Assembly: GCA_009746045.1 (NCBI GenBank)
Contig: RPFO01000165.1
Location: 3,366,641-3,417,140 of the forward strand
DNA from: Mesostigma viride
Lineage: Eukaryota; Streptophyta; Mesostigmatophyceae; Mesostigmatales; Mesostigmataceae
DNA: 50,500 bases
Direction: 5' to 3'
A program made the translations under genes and the position numbers. Of the stretch, positions 40,502-50,500 are shown in pieces (the first letter of the stretch is position 1; each line of letters begins with the position of its first letter). The notes under the pieces were generated by a model. The model was not told where the DNA came from, searched no databases, and was given only the letters and a program-made list of their open reading frames with translations.

Positions 40502-42229
40502 ATGGATCCAGTGGGTGGAGATATGTCGCCTATACCTACCAATACTACTACTAATAATAATAATAATACTAATAACAATAACAATACTCGTGGTAACCGA
40601 CGGGACTCCTTGGAAACGGTGCACCATCTCACTCCTCAAGGTAATCTTCGTACCTCACCTCCTTCTCCTGTTACTGGTGGTCGCCGTCGTCCCTCAATTA
40701 CCCCACCTACCTATGAACAACGTATGCGTGTCAGATTTAGTGATGACCCCTCCTTTACCCTGAACCAGGCCCCTGCCCCTCCTGCAACCTTGGCTCAACC
40801 CTCAAGTAGGTCCTCACTCCCTGACAATGCTTCTAGGCCTCCTCCCCATCCTGTTCCTTCCATCCCTGCTTTTAACACGGGTCGTACCTCTGCCCCTGTC
40901 GGCCCTTCTGGGCGCCCTAGTGCAGTTCCCTTTTACCCACCTGCTTCTTGGTCCTACCCTGATACGGCCTACGAGGCTGCCCAGGTCCCTACCCGTGTGG
41001 CTGATTTAGAAGTTAATAGTGATTTCAGCACCATGCCCCTAGATGACAGAAATTATGATCATTTTGCCTACTCCTCCCTTCGTGAGCAATATACCGTCCC
41101 CTTCTCCTACGGGCACCATCCTGAAACGGTGGCCCCTTCTAGACCCCTATCCAAAACCTTTCCTCTTCCTTCTTTCTATCCCTCGTATGTAGCAGTGGAA
41201 GACAGTGGCCCTATGGGTAAAACTGACTCTTCTAATCCCCCTAAACCCCCTGCTCTTCCCCTCTTTGCTAACCTACCCAAGTTGGATGTTAAGTCTACCC
41301 CTCAACAGTTTTTCACTTTTATTATGTTGCTTACCCAGAATACAGAGTCGTGGCAAAATCATAATAGATGGCGTCTCTCTGATGCTGTACTAGTCCCTCA
41401 CTATCTTACTACCTGTATTACTCCTGAGCTTGCTAACCTCATCCAGTGTGAGTCTTTGGCCTCTCATGCCTACCCTAACTCAGTAGCAGAATTGTTTAAG
41501 CGTTTAGAGAACCATTTAGTCCCTCCTGATTCAGATTGGCAGGATAGATTAGCCTTTGGTACCTTGCAGCAGGGTACTAAATCGTTTAAGGAGTATATGA
41601 AAGAATTTGATGCACAGATGGTACGAATTAGGGATTTGTCGGGCGCAGAAGTACGTGCTCGCTTCCTACAAGGCCTCAGTAGACCCTTATTACGTGAAGT
41701 AAAGCGCCAGTTCTCTGCCTACCGTTTTACTGATCTGCCCCTCAAGCATGTGCGTCAGCATCTCTTACGAGTAGCAGATTTCTTCACCACTCCTTCTCTT
41801 CCTACCCGTTCCCGTATTAATAATATTATCCTTACCCCTGAGGAGGAGAACTCCTATGTAGAAGAATTAGATATTTGCGTTACTGACCTTTCAGCTCTGG
41901 ATGTCTCTCATATTACATGCTATCATTGTAAGGAAGTAGGTCATCTTAAACGTGAGTGCCCCAAGTTCCTTTCGGGTGCTCCCCCTCATCCCGACGCTCG
42001 CCCTCCTCGTACCCCTCAGCGTGCTCCTATTCGTCCCAATCCAGGACGCATTCCCTCAGCTACCCCTAGTAGGCTGAATGCTGTGCAGACAGGACCCCCA
42101 GGGTTCCCCTATGATAATCAGGCTCCCGCACCCTCTTCGATCCCTCGTGACCCTCCAGCAGTGGCTTTTTCGCCAGGGTCTTCTTCGGGGTTAGTTCCTA
42201 TGGATTTGGGGGGGGAGGGGGAACAGTAG
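40502..42229 (+). CDS. Ty3/gypsy gag with zinc knuckle
   Basis: 575 codons from ATG at 40502, intact. The N-terminus is Asn/Thr-rich (TNTTTNNNNNTNN-like), followed by a long Pro-rich region. The capsid-like region (about residues 255-435) includes CESLASHAYP and LVPPDSDWQDRLAFG, shared in pattern with the gag fragment at 4408-5094. A CCHC knuckle, CYHCKEVGHLKREC, lies near residue 473 (C-x2-C-x4-H-x4-C), and a Pro-rich tail follows. It should form the retrotransposon particle and bind its RNA. Translation of pol probably depended on a frame change or separate start near 42230. Confidence 0.9.
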   Translation: MDPVGGDMSPIPTNTTTNNNNNTNNNNNTRGNRRDSLETVHHLTPQGNLRTSPPSPVTGGRRRPSITPPTYEQRMRVRFSDDPSFTLNQAPAPPATLAQPSSRSSLPDNASRPPPHPVPSIPAFNTGRTSAPVGPSGRPSAVPFYPPASWSYPDTAYEAAQVPTRVADLEVNSDFSTMPLDDRNYDHFAYSSLREQYTVPFSYGHHPETVAPSRPLSKTFPLPSFYPSYVAVEDSGPMGKTDSSNPPKPPALPLFANLPKLDVKSTPQQFFTFIMLLTQNTESWQNHNRWRLSDAVLVPHYLTTCITPELANLIQCESLASHAYPNSVAELFKRLENHLVPPDSDWQDRLAFGTLQQGTKSFKEYMKEFDAQMVRIRDLSGAEVRARFLQGLSRPLLREVKRQFSAYRFTDLPLKHVRQHLLRVADFFTTPSLPTRSRINNIILTPEEENSYVEELDICVTDLSALDVSHITCYHCKEVGHLKRECPKFLSGAPPHPDARPPRTPQRAPIRPNPGRIPSATPSRLNAVQTGPPGFPYDNQAPAPSSIPRDPPAVAFSPGSSSGLVPMDLGGEGEQ

Positions 42230-42289
42230 GCCTGTCAGCCGGGGGTAACCTGGACAGGTCCTTAGATAGTACCCCAGATAATAATTTTT

Positions 42290-45200
42290 GCCTGCCTGTT
42301 TTTATAACCTCCGTAGGAGCTGAATCATCCCTACCACTACGTGTCCGTCCTCTTATGTTTTTGAATGGTGGCTTAACCGTTCCCCATACTGTTGTAGACC
42401 CCTTCTTGCATGCTAATGAACTTTTGAACGTCTCTGTGTTAGTGGATAGCGGTGCGGCTAGCTCCTTTGTGAGCGAGGCCCTAGTTAGGCGTTTAGGACT
42501 AGTCCTTTTCCCTCACACCAAAACCTGTCACTGTCCATTATGCTGACGGTCGCACCAGTCATTCCCCGAGTACGGTGTCCCTTCCCCTGGTCATACAAGG
42601 ACGTACTGTCAACCTGACGGCCACTATAGGCCCTATCACTACAGCTGATGTATTACTAGGATTAGATTGGCACCAGGATAATAAGATTACTATTAATTAT
42701 GATACCATGGTCATTTGGTTTCCAGATAGTCTCTCTCTCTTACTGGGTACCGGAACGTCATTATAGATTAGAAAATTTATCCTTGGTAGATATTACTCCT
42801 CCTACACCTGTTGATCCTCCTGTAAGACCTATACCTGAAGTATTAATGTCCAATGATGAATTGCGATCTGAACTAAAGGAATATGGATACCTATTATGTA
42901 TGTTCCTTCAGTTAGAAGTACAGGAGATACCTATCACTAATAATAGTGTGGATATAGATGTAAACACAGTGGATACAATAGGAGTGGGATTTACTGAAAA
43001 TGAAATAGTAAGATACATGGCTGTGATAGATTCCTCAAAAGTTTTTGAAGAAAAGACTCCTTCTTATCCTCCTCCTCGTTCTGTTTTACACCGTGTAGTT
43101 ATCAAGGACGGCGCAGTTCCTACGCACTCTCCGATGTATAGAATGGGCCCTACCGAATTAAAGGAACTAAAACAGATTTTAGTGTCACTATTAGAAGCAG
43201 GATTAATAGAGCCTAGTAACTCTCCCTACTCAGCTGGTGTCATGTTAGTTCCTAAGCCAAATGGCAAGTTTCGCCTAGTTACTGATTATAGGAAGTTAAA
43301 TGATATTACTGTGAAGTCTAAATACCCTCTACCTCGTATTGATGATATATTTAATAAGGTTAAAGGTTCCACTTGTTTCACGGTACTGGATTGTGCGGAT
43401 GGTTTTTGGCAGCTGCGTATCTAAGCTCCTGAGGATTGCCATAAAACCGCCTTTGCTACCCCTTTTGGTCATTACCAGTTTAGAGTAGCGGCTATGGGAC
43501 TCTGTAACTCTCCTGCCTCTTTTCAAATGTTAATGAATGAAGTACTTAGACCTGTTATGGGGAATTCTCATCTTCCTCAAGTGTCATCTGATTTAAAGGA
43601 TCCTTCCTTCTCCTCTGTTTCTTTATCTGAGCACGATCGTTCTTGTGCTCAAGCTTACTTAGATGATATCCTTATTTACTCCCCTGATTTTGAAACGCAC
43701 CTACGTGATTTAAGGAAAGTATTAGAGATAATGGCTGAAAATTCTTTGTGGGCTCGCCGGGCTAAAGTTCGTTCTGGTAGGAGTGTACCATTTTTAGGAC
43801 ACGTTTTGTCAGATGCCTGGGTCGCTACCGACCCGGATAAAACTAAGTCAATTCAGGAATGGCCTACCCCTACCGACGTTAAAGGTGTACGTAGTTTTCT
43901 AGGGGTTGCCTCTTACTATAGGCGTTTTATCCCGCGTTTCGCGACTATAGCAGCCCCTATTAATCATTTATTAAAGAAGGATATCCCCTTTGTCTGGAGT
44001 AGTGAATGTCAGTCGGCTTTTCAGTGTCTAAAATCCCTACTCCTCTCTCCTCCCGTACTCATCCTACCGGATACTACTAAACCCTTTGTGGTAGCTACAG
44101 ACGCTAGTAAGGTAGCTATAGAGGGGGCGTCCTTCTCCAGGATCAGGGTCAGGGCTTACAGCCAATTGAGTATATCTCTAGGACAATGCTCCCTGCGGAG
44201 CGTAACTATCCCGTACACCAGCAGGAACTCTTAGCGGTGGTGTATTGTTGCCACGCGTGGCAGCACTTTCTTAAAGGTGGTCAATTTGATGTTTGCCTGA
44301 ATGAACCCTGTGAGATAGATCCTTATAGATTAGTTATCCAAACGGATCACCGTCCCCTTACCCATCTTCTCTCCCAACCCAACCTTACCCCTCGTCAAGC
44401 GCGCTGGATGGAGTTTTTAGCACAGTTTTCCCCTTTTAAACTTCAGTATGTTAAGGGTGTAGATAACATAGTACCAGATGCACTCTCCCGTCGCGCAGAT
44501 TACTCCTTTTTCGAGGACCTTGATGTTCTCAATACTACTCTAGTTCCTACCACTATGGGTGTAACCCCTTATGGTGAACTACCTGATGATGGATCCTATG
44601 CCTATCTCTTTCATACCGCTGTTCGCATGCCTGATCTCCTTTCTCACGTAGGACTCTCTCTCCCGTGTGAGGCCCTTCCTGTGGTCTCGATGGGGGGGGA
44701 GGGGAAAAATAAAATTTCTATACCGCTTAGCCATATAGCGACTAGGTCAGGAAAGTCTTATGATAATATAGTCCCTCTAGGACCTCCCCTTCTCTTTGGC
44801 AAGGCGGTAGGAGACCTCTTTAAACCTGTTCTGGATACCTCTGTAGCAATGCCTACCTCTGATCTTGAACGCCTTATTAGTAGATTTACGGCCACTGAGC
44901 CGGAAGCTTTAGCTGCCATTGCCGCCCATCCCCAACAATTAGGCAAGCACCCTTGTAAATTTGTAGGTGGGTTTTTATATGTGCAAATAGCAGATTCTCC
45001 CCCTCAATGGCGTCTGTATGTCCCTCCTATCTGTCGCTCCTCCTTGCTCTTTGAGTTGCATGACTTAGCTGCTCATCAGGGTGGTAAACGGGTACGGGAC
45101 CTAGTAGCCCGCTCTTACTACTGGCCTTCCCTTTTAAAGGACGTAGATGAGTATGTTAGAACCTGTCAATCTTGCCAGGAGATGAAACCCAACAATGTAG

Positions 45201-46379
45201 GACAGATAGCAGAACCTAGGACCCTACCTGATCCCATCATGCCGTGGGACTCCATCATGATGGATTTTGTAGGACCTTTCAGGAAGAATGATAGAGGTAA
45301 CGCCCAGATCCTTGTTTTCGTAGATCGTTTTACTCGAATGTGTCATCTCGTGCCGTGTCCCTTAGAACTCACCGCACGCGATTGCGCACGCCTGTACCTT
45401 AATAACGTTTACAGATATCATGGTTTGAGTAGGCAGTTTATTAGTGATAAAGATAAGCTATTTACCTCTGACTTTTGGCAGCAGTTTTTCGCTGCTATAG
45501 GTACCAAGGTTACGTTCGGTACTGCCTATCACTCCTCCTCCTCTCATCTAGTAGAGCGTCTTAATAGGGTAGTGGAAGAAGCGCTGAGGCACTATGTTAA
45601 CGGCTCGGGGAGTGATTGGGAGGATTATCTATGCTTGGTAGAGTTCTCCCTTAACAATTGCCCCCAGGCTGCGCATGGCTATACGCCTTTCTTCCTAGAT
45701 ACTGGTAGACAGCCTCTTACTCCTACCTCTCTCTTAGCTAGTCCTTTACGGGACAGGGACGATGTGTCCCGGGATACTGTAGAAGGTGTACAGGCCTTAC
45801 TAGATAAAATGAAAAATGCACATGATCACGCGATTTCAGGGTACCAAAAGGCTCAGGCTAAGTACCTTGCTAGGTTGCGTGCCTCCTTAGATAGAAGAGC
45901 GCCTGAAATAGATATAGGAGATTTAGTCTTAGTAGAAGGCCCCCGTGTTGGCCGTTTTGCTCACAAGTTCGAAGCAGAACTTAAAGTGAAACTTAGGCCC
46001 GCCTTCTTAGGACCCTTCCGTGTGTTGTCTAGAGTAGGTAATTTCTTATATAAAATAGATATCCCTACCTCTTGGCAGACACATTCTAACACCTTCTGGA
46101 CATAGAAGCCAGCTGAAGCTTTATCACCAAAGCACGTTCGCTGGTAGAGAACTAGCTCCTGCCCCTTTAGAGCATAACCCTGATACTGGTGAGGTAGAAG
46201 ACGAGGTAGAGAGTATCGTGGCCCATAGGGATATCAAAAAGGGCCGCGGTACCCAGCGCCAGTATAAGGTGAAATGGATGTATGCTCGTAGTGAGGTAGA
46301 TAAAGTATGGTACACGGAGAGTGAGTTAGATGGTTGTAGCCGCTTGTTGCAGGACTACAAAACCCTACACCAGCTCTAG
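42290..46379 (+). pseudogene. Ty3/gypsy pol: protease, RT, RNase H, integrase, chromodomain (broken)
   Basis: Protease VLVDSGAASSFV (about 42440). RT segments VPKPNGKFRLVTDYRKLND and AYLDDILIYS, the catalytic YLDD near 43660. RNase H start FVVATDAS near 44095. Integrase zinc region HDLAAHQGG...CQSCQE and D-D-E residues in MMDFVGPF, ISDKDKLF and LVERLN. Lesions: frameshift near 42520, a second at a CTCTCT run near 42735, an in-frame TAA at 43422-43424 between QLRI and APEDC, a frameshift at GGGGG near 44124, and a frameshift near 46092. Between the RT motifs and YLDD there is an extra stretch of about 25 residues (SSDLKDPSFSSVS region). The copy cannot make an active polyprotein. Confidence 0.9.
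46093..46379 (+). pseudogene. C-terminal chromodomain of the Ty3 pol
   Basis: In the frame after the 46092 shift the sequence reads QLKLYHQS, then EDEVESIVAHRD, a short basic loop, QYKVKWMYAR, KVWYTESEL and a closing LLQDYK, stop TAG at 46377-46379. This is the chromodomain pattern (E-xx-I...HR...Y-VKW...W-x-x-x-x-L). Chromodomains of this group steer integration towards marked chromatin. Confidence 0.75.
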
Positions 46380-46455
46380 CTGGCAACCTGCCCCTCCCTT
46401 ATCGTACTCCTGCTGTTGGTGGGTGGTTGGTTGTCCCCTCCCCTCCGCAGCCATC

Positions 46456-47515
46456 ATGGCTGATCCTACCCCTCCGTCGGAGAGCCGGCCGCCTTCCCCT
46501 CCACCACCGGACCCAGAGCTCTACTTCGAGGCCCTTCCGGGCCGATGGGTGTCACGTTCCAGTTATCCGGGTGGCCTCGTTCAGCCTGCCCTCCAGGCTC
46601 AGCATGCGGCTTTAGTCAGGGCTGCCCTCTTTGGGGTCGCGTGGTTCGGCCCGGCCCCCGATGATCCGCAACAGCTAGTCGTGCATGGGTTCGACAATGC
46701 CGGGCATTGCCTTTTAGGATGTGGCTCCCACTGCCCAGCCTTGGGGCAGATAGCCGCTGTCCTTCAATGCCCCCGGGTGTTTTCCTACCTGTCTACCCCT
46801 GTGGGCCGTTCCTGCCTACGGGAGGTGTTCCCTTGGCTTCCGGGCGAGGGCGAGGCAGAGGTAGATGACAACCCCTGTGACCTCCTACGGGCGGTCGAGT
46901 TCATGGAGATCGCGTCCGGACCAGACAGCGGGAGTAGCATTTGGCGACCCTTCCCCTACGGACGCACCAGTCGAGGCACAGTACACGCCAGAGTATTCGG
47001 CCTCCTCTGCAGCGTCCTCCTCCTCGGTGTCGGCTCCTTCCCCTGTCCCGTCTTCACCACGGTCGACCCGGCGCGCGTCGGTGGAGCCTACCCCTTTGGG
47101 CTCGGATCGTGAGCCTGATCCTCTCTCGGCGACTGTTTCTGCGATGCAGGCACAGATCCAGTCCCTGACCGCGGCTTTCGGGGCCTTCATGGCGGCCCAG
47201 GCGCATGCTCCAGCCACGCCAGGTGGGGTGTCTGTTGTATCTGTGGCCCCTTCCCCTTCGGTTGCCTCGGCGCCTACGGGTTCGCCCGCGCTGTGCGAGC
47301 CCTCGGTAGCTGCGGTTTCCTCTGTTGCTGCGGCTCCTACGCCTCCGGCTGTCTCTGCGCCTGCAGTTAACGCCAAGCGCATTGGCGTGTACCTGATTCG
47401 GCATATCTCTGCGATTCCAGCGGCACCGGAACGAGTTCATTCCGACAAGTATCAAGAAAGTTATGGCGTTCCGACTTCCCGGTCGCGCGCGAGCGCGAGC
47501 CGGCTGTTCTTCTAA
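46456..47515 (+). pseudogene. Unrecognised ORF downstream of pol, one frameshift
   Basis: Begins with ATG (MADPTPPSESRPP) 77 bp after the chromodomain stop. A Pro-rich start is followed by a folded-looking region with GRWVSRSSYPGGLVQPAL, FGVAWFGPAPDDPQQLVVHG and CLLGCGSHCPALGQI. A frameshift near 46940 moves coding sense to the frame with a Ser/Pro-rich linker, a short coiled-coil-like AMQAQIQSLTAAFGAFMAA and a stop at 47515. It could be an accessory ORF of the Ty3 element or the start of a different element's gag. No family recognised. Confidence 0.45.
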
Positions 47516-48149
47516 GTCGGACGTGAATATTTGCCGACGACATATGGGGTCGACAGTAATTCCTGGGCTGACAGGAATTAGGTGCTGAACCTACGGCGGT
47601 ATTGGATTAATACGTCGTACGCAGGAAATAGGAACCTTAACCTGTGGTCTGTTGGTACCGCAGGCTTAGTCCTGAACTTCTAGGTGCAGATGCAATAGTC
47701 ACTGTGGACTGTGCTCTGTGGTCACTGTGCCTGTATGGCCGACCTACTGTATAGGAACTGGGCGCTGTACAGGTAGTGAATACTGTACCGGGAGTGTTAT
47801 TACTGAGCAGGCCTTCTAGGCTGCTCAGGACTAGCAAGCACAGTGCACAAGTATGTAAAGAATAGGCCAGTGCCAATTGGGCATCTCTTGCGAGCCCGCC
47901 TCACGTGTGTTGCCTTGACTTGGCAAACTCGTGTACAAGCCTCAAGTGTGTGAGCGCTGTAACATTATCCAATTTTAACAAAGCTCCGTTTCCAACCATA
48001 TTCACACATTGCTGCATTGCAACCATATCCTTCACATTGCGTTTATAAAACGTTAACTCAAATTACAAAGTCTCGACGGAACGGCCAGGAGGGTCGTTGC
48101 TGTTTGCTGCGTGCAGCGTTGACGACGCGAGAAGCTCGTCCGGTGGTGA
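47516..48149. other. No recognisable gene
   Basis: Mixed sequence with words such as GGAATTAGGTGCTGAACC; may include an LTR, but no repeat partner lies in the window. Confidence 0.3.
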
Positions 48150-49065
48150 ATGGTGCAGGAAGAACAACGGCAGCAGAATTTCCGGTTTCGGCAGTCTGCT
48201 GGTGGTTCAATTTCGCCTGAATTGCGTCGTGTCGTTCGAGATTTATCTTTATTGCTTGCAGATCGTCCACCTGTTAATCGCAGCTTCGTGCAATTCGTCG
48301 ACGACCAGGTCGAGGATTGGGAGCGAATTCTGCAGCACGTCCAAACCATCGTCATTCCGGAGCACCGGAGCATCGACGACATCGAGCAAGAGCTTCACGG
48401 TTTGGTCGGCATCCAGACTGTGATTACAGCAGTAGCTGAGCGGGTGCGTGCGGAGTTGGCGGCTAGGCGAGGAGAGGCTGCGGAGGCAGCTGGTGCAGTG
48501 CGACACGAGTTCGTGCCGGCAGCAGCGGGTGCGGGTGTACAACGTACGTTTGCAGGCGTAATCGGCGACGAGGGTGTTGCAGCGGGACCAGTTGACGTGA
48601 GCGACGCGGAGCGGAGCGCTACAGGCGGCTTGCAGAGGTCGAGGCGGCAGCGGAAGCCATCACCGGAGGACAGCGTGCGGCACGAGTCGGCAGGTTTCCG
48701 GAGCGAGCAAGGGTTCCTTTTCAGGAACTGCCCCAACCCCTTCGCGTTCGTGTGACGCGTTGGGAAGAGTTCGCCCCTCTTGGTTACGATAGTGACCTTG
48801 AGGTGGGAGCTGCGGGGGTCGCTGGGCTAGGCGACGAGACGCTTGGCGACCACGAGGTGCCAAGATACAATCCGCGGGGTGCCAACGACGGGTTGTCACC
48901 TGTCTACTACACTAACGGTGACGACGCTGTCATCGCGGGCCGACAGCGGGTCGACGACGGCGCAGCGGGTAGCAGGGTGCCAGAGCTGATGTTGTGAGCG
49001 ACAGCGACAGTGACAGCGACAAGGAGAACCAGGACGCGCCTGCGGGACCGTGGTGGTCTTGACTG
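48150..49065 (+). pseudogene. Unrecognised ORF upstream of a gag, frameshifted
   Basis: ATG at 48150 opens a frame to 48755 with helical, charged sequence (LRRVVRDLSLLL, VDDQVEDWERILQHVQ, ERVRAELAARRGEA). Sense appears to continue in another frame through RVTRWEEFAPLGYDSDLE, then shifts again to an acidic SDSDSDSDKENQ end near 49065. It precedes the gag at 49169 and may belong to the same retroelement. No family recognised. Confidence 0.4.
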
Positions 49066-49168
49066 AGTGGTAACACTTGGCATTTTCCTTTCTTGTTCAG
49101 TAGCTTATATTGCTTTAATTGCTGCTTGGCCACTTGGCTGGCTGTAGCAGATCTGAACAGAGGCCATC

Positions 49169-50348
49169 ATGAGTGAGGGAGCTATTGACCAACAAGGGCG
49201 CGGTATGGGCTTTGCGCGGCGCGGCGCTGGGATGGATGGACGATGGACGCGATGGACGCGTGGACGCGATGGACGCGGGACGGCCAGGCGCTGGGAGACC
49301 AGGCTGCGCTGCCAGATGATCAGAGCCAAGGATCTCAGGGCGGTCAGAACGCGCCAGCCGCAGATCAAGCGGCACCTAAGCGACCGACCGTGGCTGAGGG
49401 GTACGCGGTGCTAGGCCAGTTTCAGTCCATCAAGGACAATTGGCAGCCCCGGGACGCTGAGAGGATGTTAGAGGACATGAACTTGTACACGGACATATAC
49501 ACCGGTGACAAGCTTCGCATCCTGGCGTCTAGTGCCTACATAAGGCAGTCGGCGAGGCGGCTGTTCAAGTTTGTTCGGGAGCGACACGGCGGGGGACACC
49601 TGGGCGGCGTTTATGACGCGACTCAGGTCGTTCCTGAGTGACAAGAGGACCATAGATGGGTCCCACCTGAAGCAAGAATACCTGGACTACAAGCCCATCA
49701 AGGGGCAGCTAGTGGTCCACGCCTTTGAAGACTTCGTCAAGCTGAGGGAGGACGCCATGGCCAAGGGTTCTTCGTTGCAGATCGGATGGCCATGGGCGAC
49801 TTTCTCAAGTCGCTGCAGCTGGATCCGGTCACCATGGATAATGTGACCATCCACATGCGACAGGTCCATGGCTGGGCAGCCATGACGGACCAGTTGTATG
49901 AGTGTTTCAGCGGCAAGTACGTAGGTGGTAAGCGCCCTCGTCAAGGGGACGAGGAGGCCAGCTGAACCTGCGGTTAAGTCCATGAGGGGATCGGGCCACG
50001 GGGGCCCAGCGTCCTCGAGAGGGCCTGAGACCTCTTCAAGGGGTCGAGGAAGGTCCAGGAGGGGGCGTGACAGAAGGGCTGGACGGGGGACCCGCCGAAG
50101 TCGGGACATCCACAGTCCCAGTTTGACTTCAAGAGGGTGGGTGGTCCTCCCAAGGCTGGGCCCAGCAGTGGGACCTCACGGGACATCAGTCAGGTGGAAT
50201 GTTATTTCTGCCAGGGAAGGGTCACTTCAGGAATGAGTGTCCCTCGTACCTGAGGCAGGAAGGTCAGAGCAAGCCAGCTCAGGGTGGCAGCAAGGAGAAG
50301 GCTGGTCCATCCCAGGATAAGGGCAAGGGCAAGGCTGCTGATCATTGA
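49169..50348 (+). pseudogene. Retrotransposon gag (different family), several frameshifts
   Basis: ATG at 49169, then a frame change within GATGGACGC repeats near 49250. A capsid-like segment follows (WQPRDAERMLEDMNLYTDIY, DTWAAFMTRLRSFLSDKRT, then VHAFEDFVKLREDAM) with frame changes near 49600 and 49790. A zinc-knuckle sequence (CYFC...H....C) at about 50192-50233 is readable only if one base is restored near 50208. A basic Lys/Gly-rich tail ends with a stop near 50346. The layout is that of an LTR-retrotransposon gag. The fragment is related to neither of the other two gags by eye. Confidence 0.65.
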
Positions 50349-50500
50349 CTTGAGCCTGCACACATCCCTGAACCCTGGAGGGTGCCCCCAGGGGTGTGTA
50401 ATGTAGCTGCTAGTGACAGCAGTGAGGGGCAGCCCCATGCTCTAGTGAAGAGCCTATTGGACACGATGGGGCAAGCTTGGTTACCACAGAGAGTATGCCA
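50349..50500 (+). other. Start of possible pol region, runs off the window
   Basis: Follows the gag tail. A frame with ALVKSLLDTMG may lead to a protease, but the active-site DSG/DTG is not visible in the 150 bases available. Confidence 0.2.

Larger units (their letters stand above)
38908..46379 (+). mobile_element. Chromodomain Ty3/gypsy retrotransposon, inactive
   Basis: In order: LTR-like 5' sequence, a Gly/Arg-rich ORF, a hybrid-binding-domain ORF, gag with a zinc knuckle, protease, reverse transcriptase, RNase H, integrase and a chromodomain. The domain order (RT-RNase H-integrase-chromodomain) is that of chromoviruses in the Ty3/gypsy group. At least five lesions break pol. A 3' LTR matching the 5' sequence was not found before the window end, so the right boundary is unresolved and may extend past 47.5 kb. 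Confidence 0.8.

Overview
The window reads as eukaryotic nuclear DNA from a green-lineage alga (chlorophyte or charophyte). The evidence is one large spliced minus-strand gene whose domain order (PP2C phosphatase, two cyclic-nucleotide-binding domains, protein-kinase-like domain) is the one known from land plants and green algae (Arabidopsis AT2G20050-like). Its exons are GC-rich and its introns are full of simple repeats. Chromodomain Ty3/gypsy, RTE-like LINE and DUF7869-type elements surround it. The species cannot be named from the sequence alone.

Layout. 1-5.1 kb is a stack of insertions. An old Ty3-type gag fragment (minus, 4408-5094) is cut by a short non-coding LTR element (LTRs at about 1-2931 and 4051-4407). 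The left LTR is itself interrupted by a 2.57 kb piggyBac-like element (219-2792) at a duplicated TTAA, and the right LTR preserves the empty site. 5.1-8.1 kb is mostly non-coding with a GCATGCC-rich tandem duplication. 8.1-11.6 kb is a decayed DUF7869-type transposase-like gene (minus). 12.0-12.4 kb is a long inverted repeat joined to a LINE-type 3' tail. 13.0-17.4 kb is an RTE-like LINE nested inside the TTAGA array of a truncated copy of its own family, the whole flanked by an 11-bp duplication. 18.0-19.8 kb is an ORF1-only LINE relative with the same kind of 3' tail.

20.3-34.3 kb is the one convincing host gene. I reconstruct 12 exons (all introns GT-AG, phases consistent) encoding about 1071 residues. 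It carries an N-terminal MGCVSS acylation-type motif, an intact-looking PP2C domain, one good and one degenerate cyclic-nucleotide-binding domain, and a kinase domain lacking the HRD aspartate. Eight different tandem arrays lie in its introns. A plausible reading is a membrane-attached phosphatase regulated by a cyclic nucleotide and a pseudokinase module.

35.3-36.7 kb is a truncated plant-L1-type LINE. 38.9-46.4 kb is a chromodomain Ty3 element with several frame lesions. It has an unusual 5' ORF carrying the RNA/DNA-hybrid-binding (viroplasmin/RNase H1 N-terminal) domain, and a further unrecognised ORF follows the chromodomain. 48.1-50.5 kb holds another frame-broken gag-type region that runs off the window. 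All calls are by eye; no searches were run.
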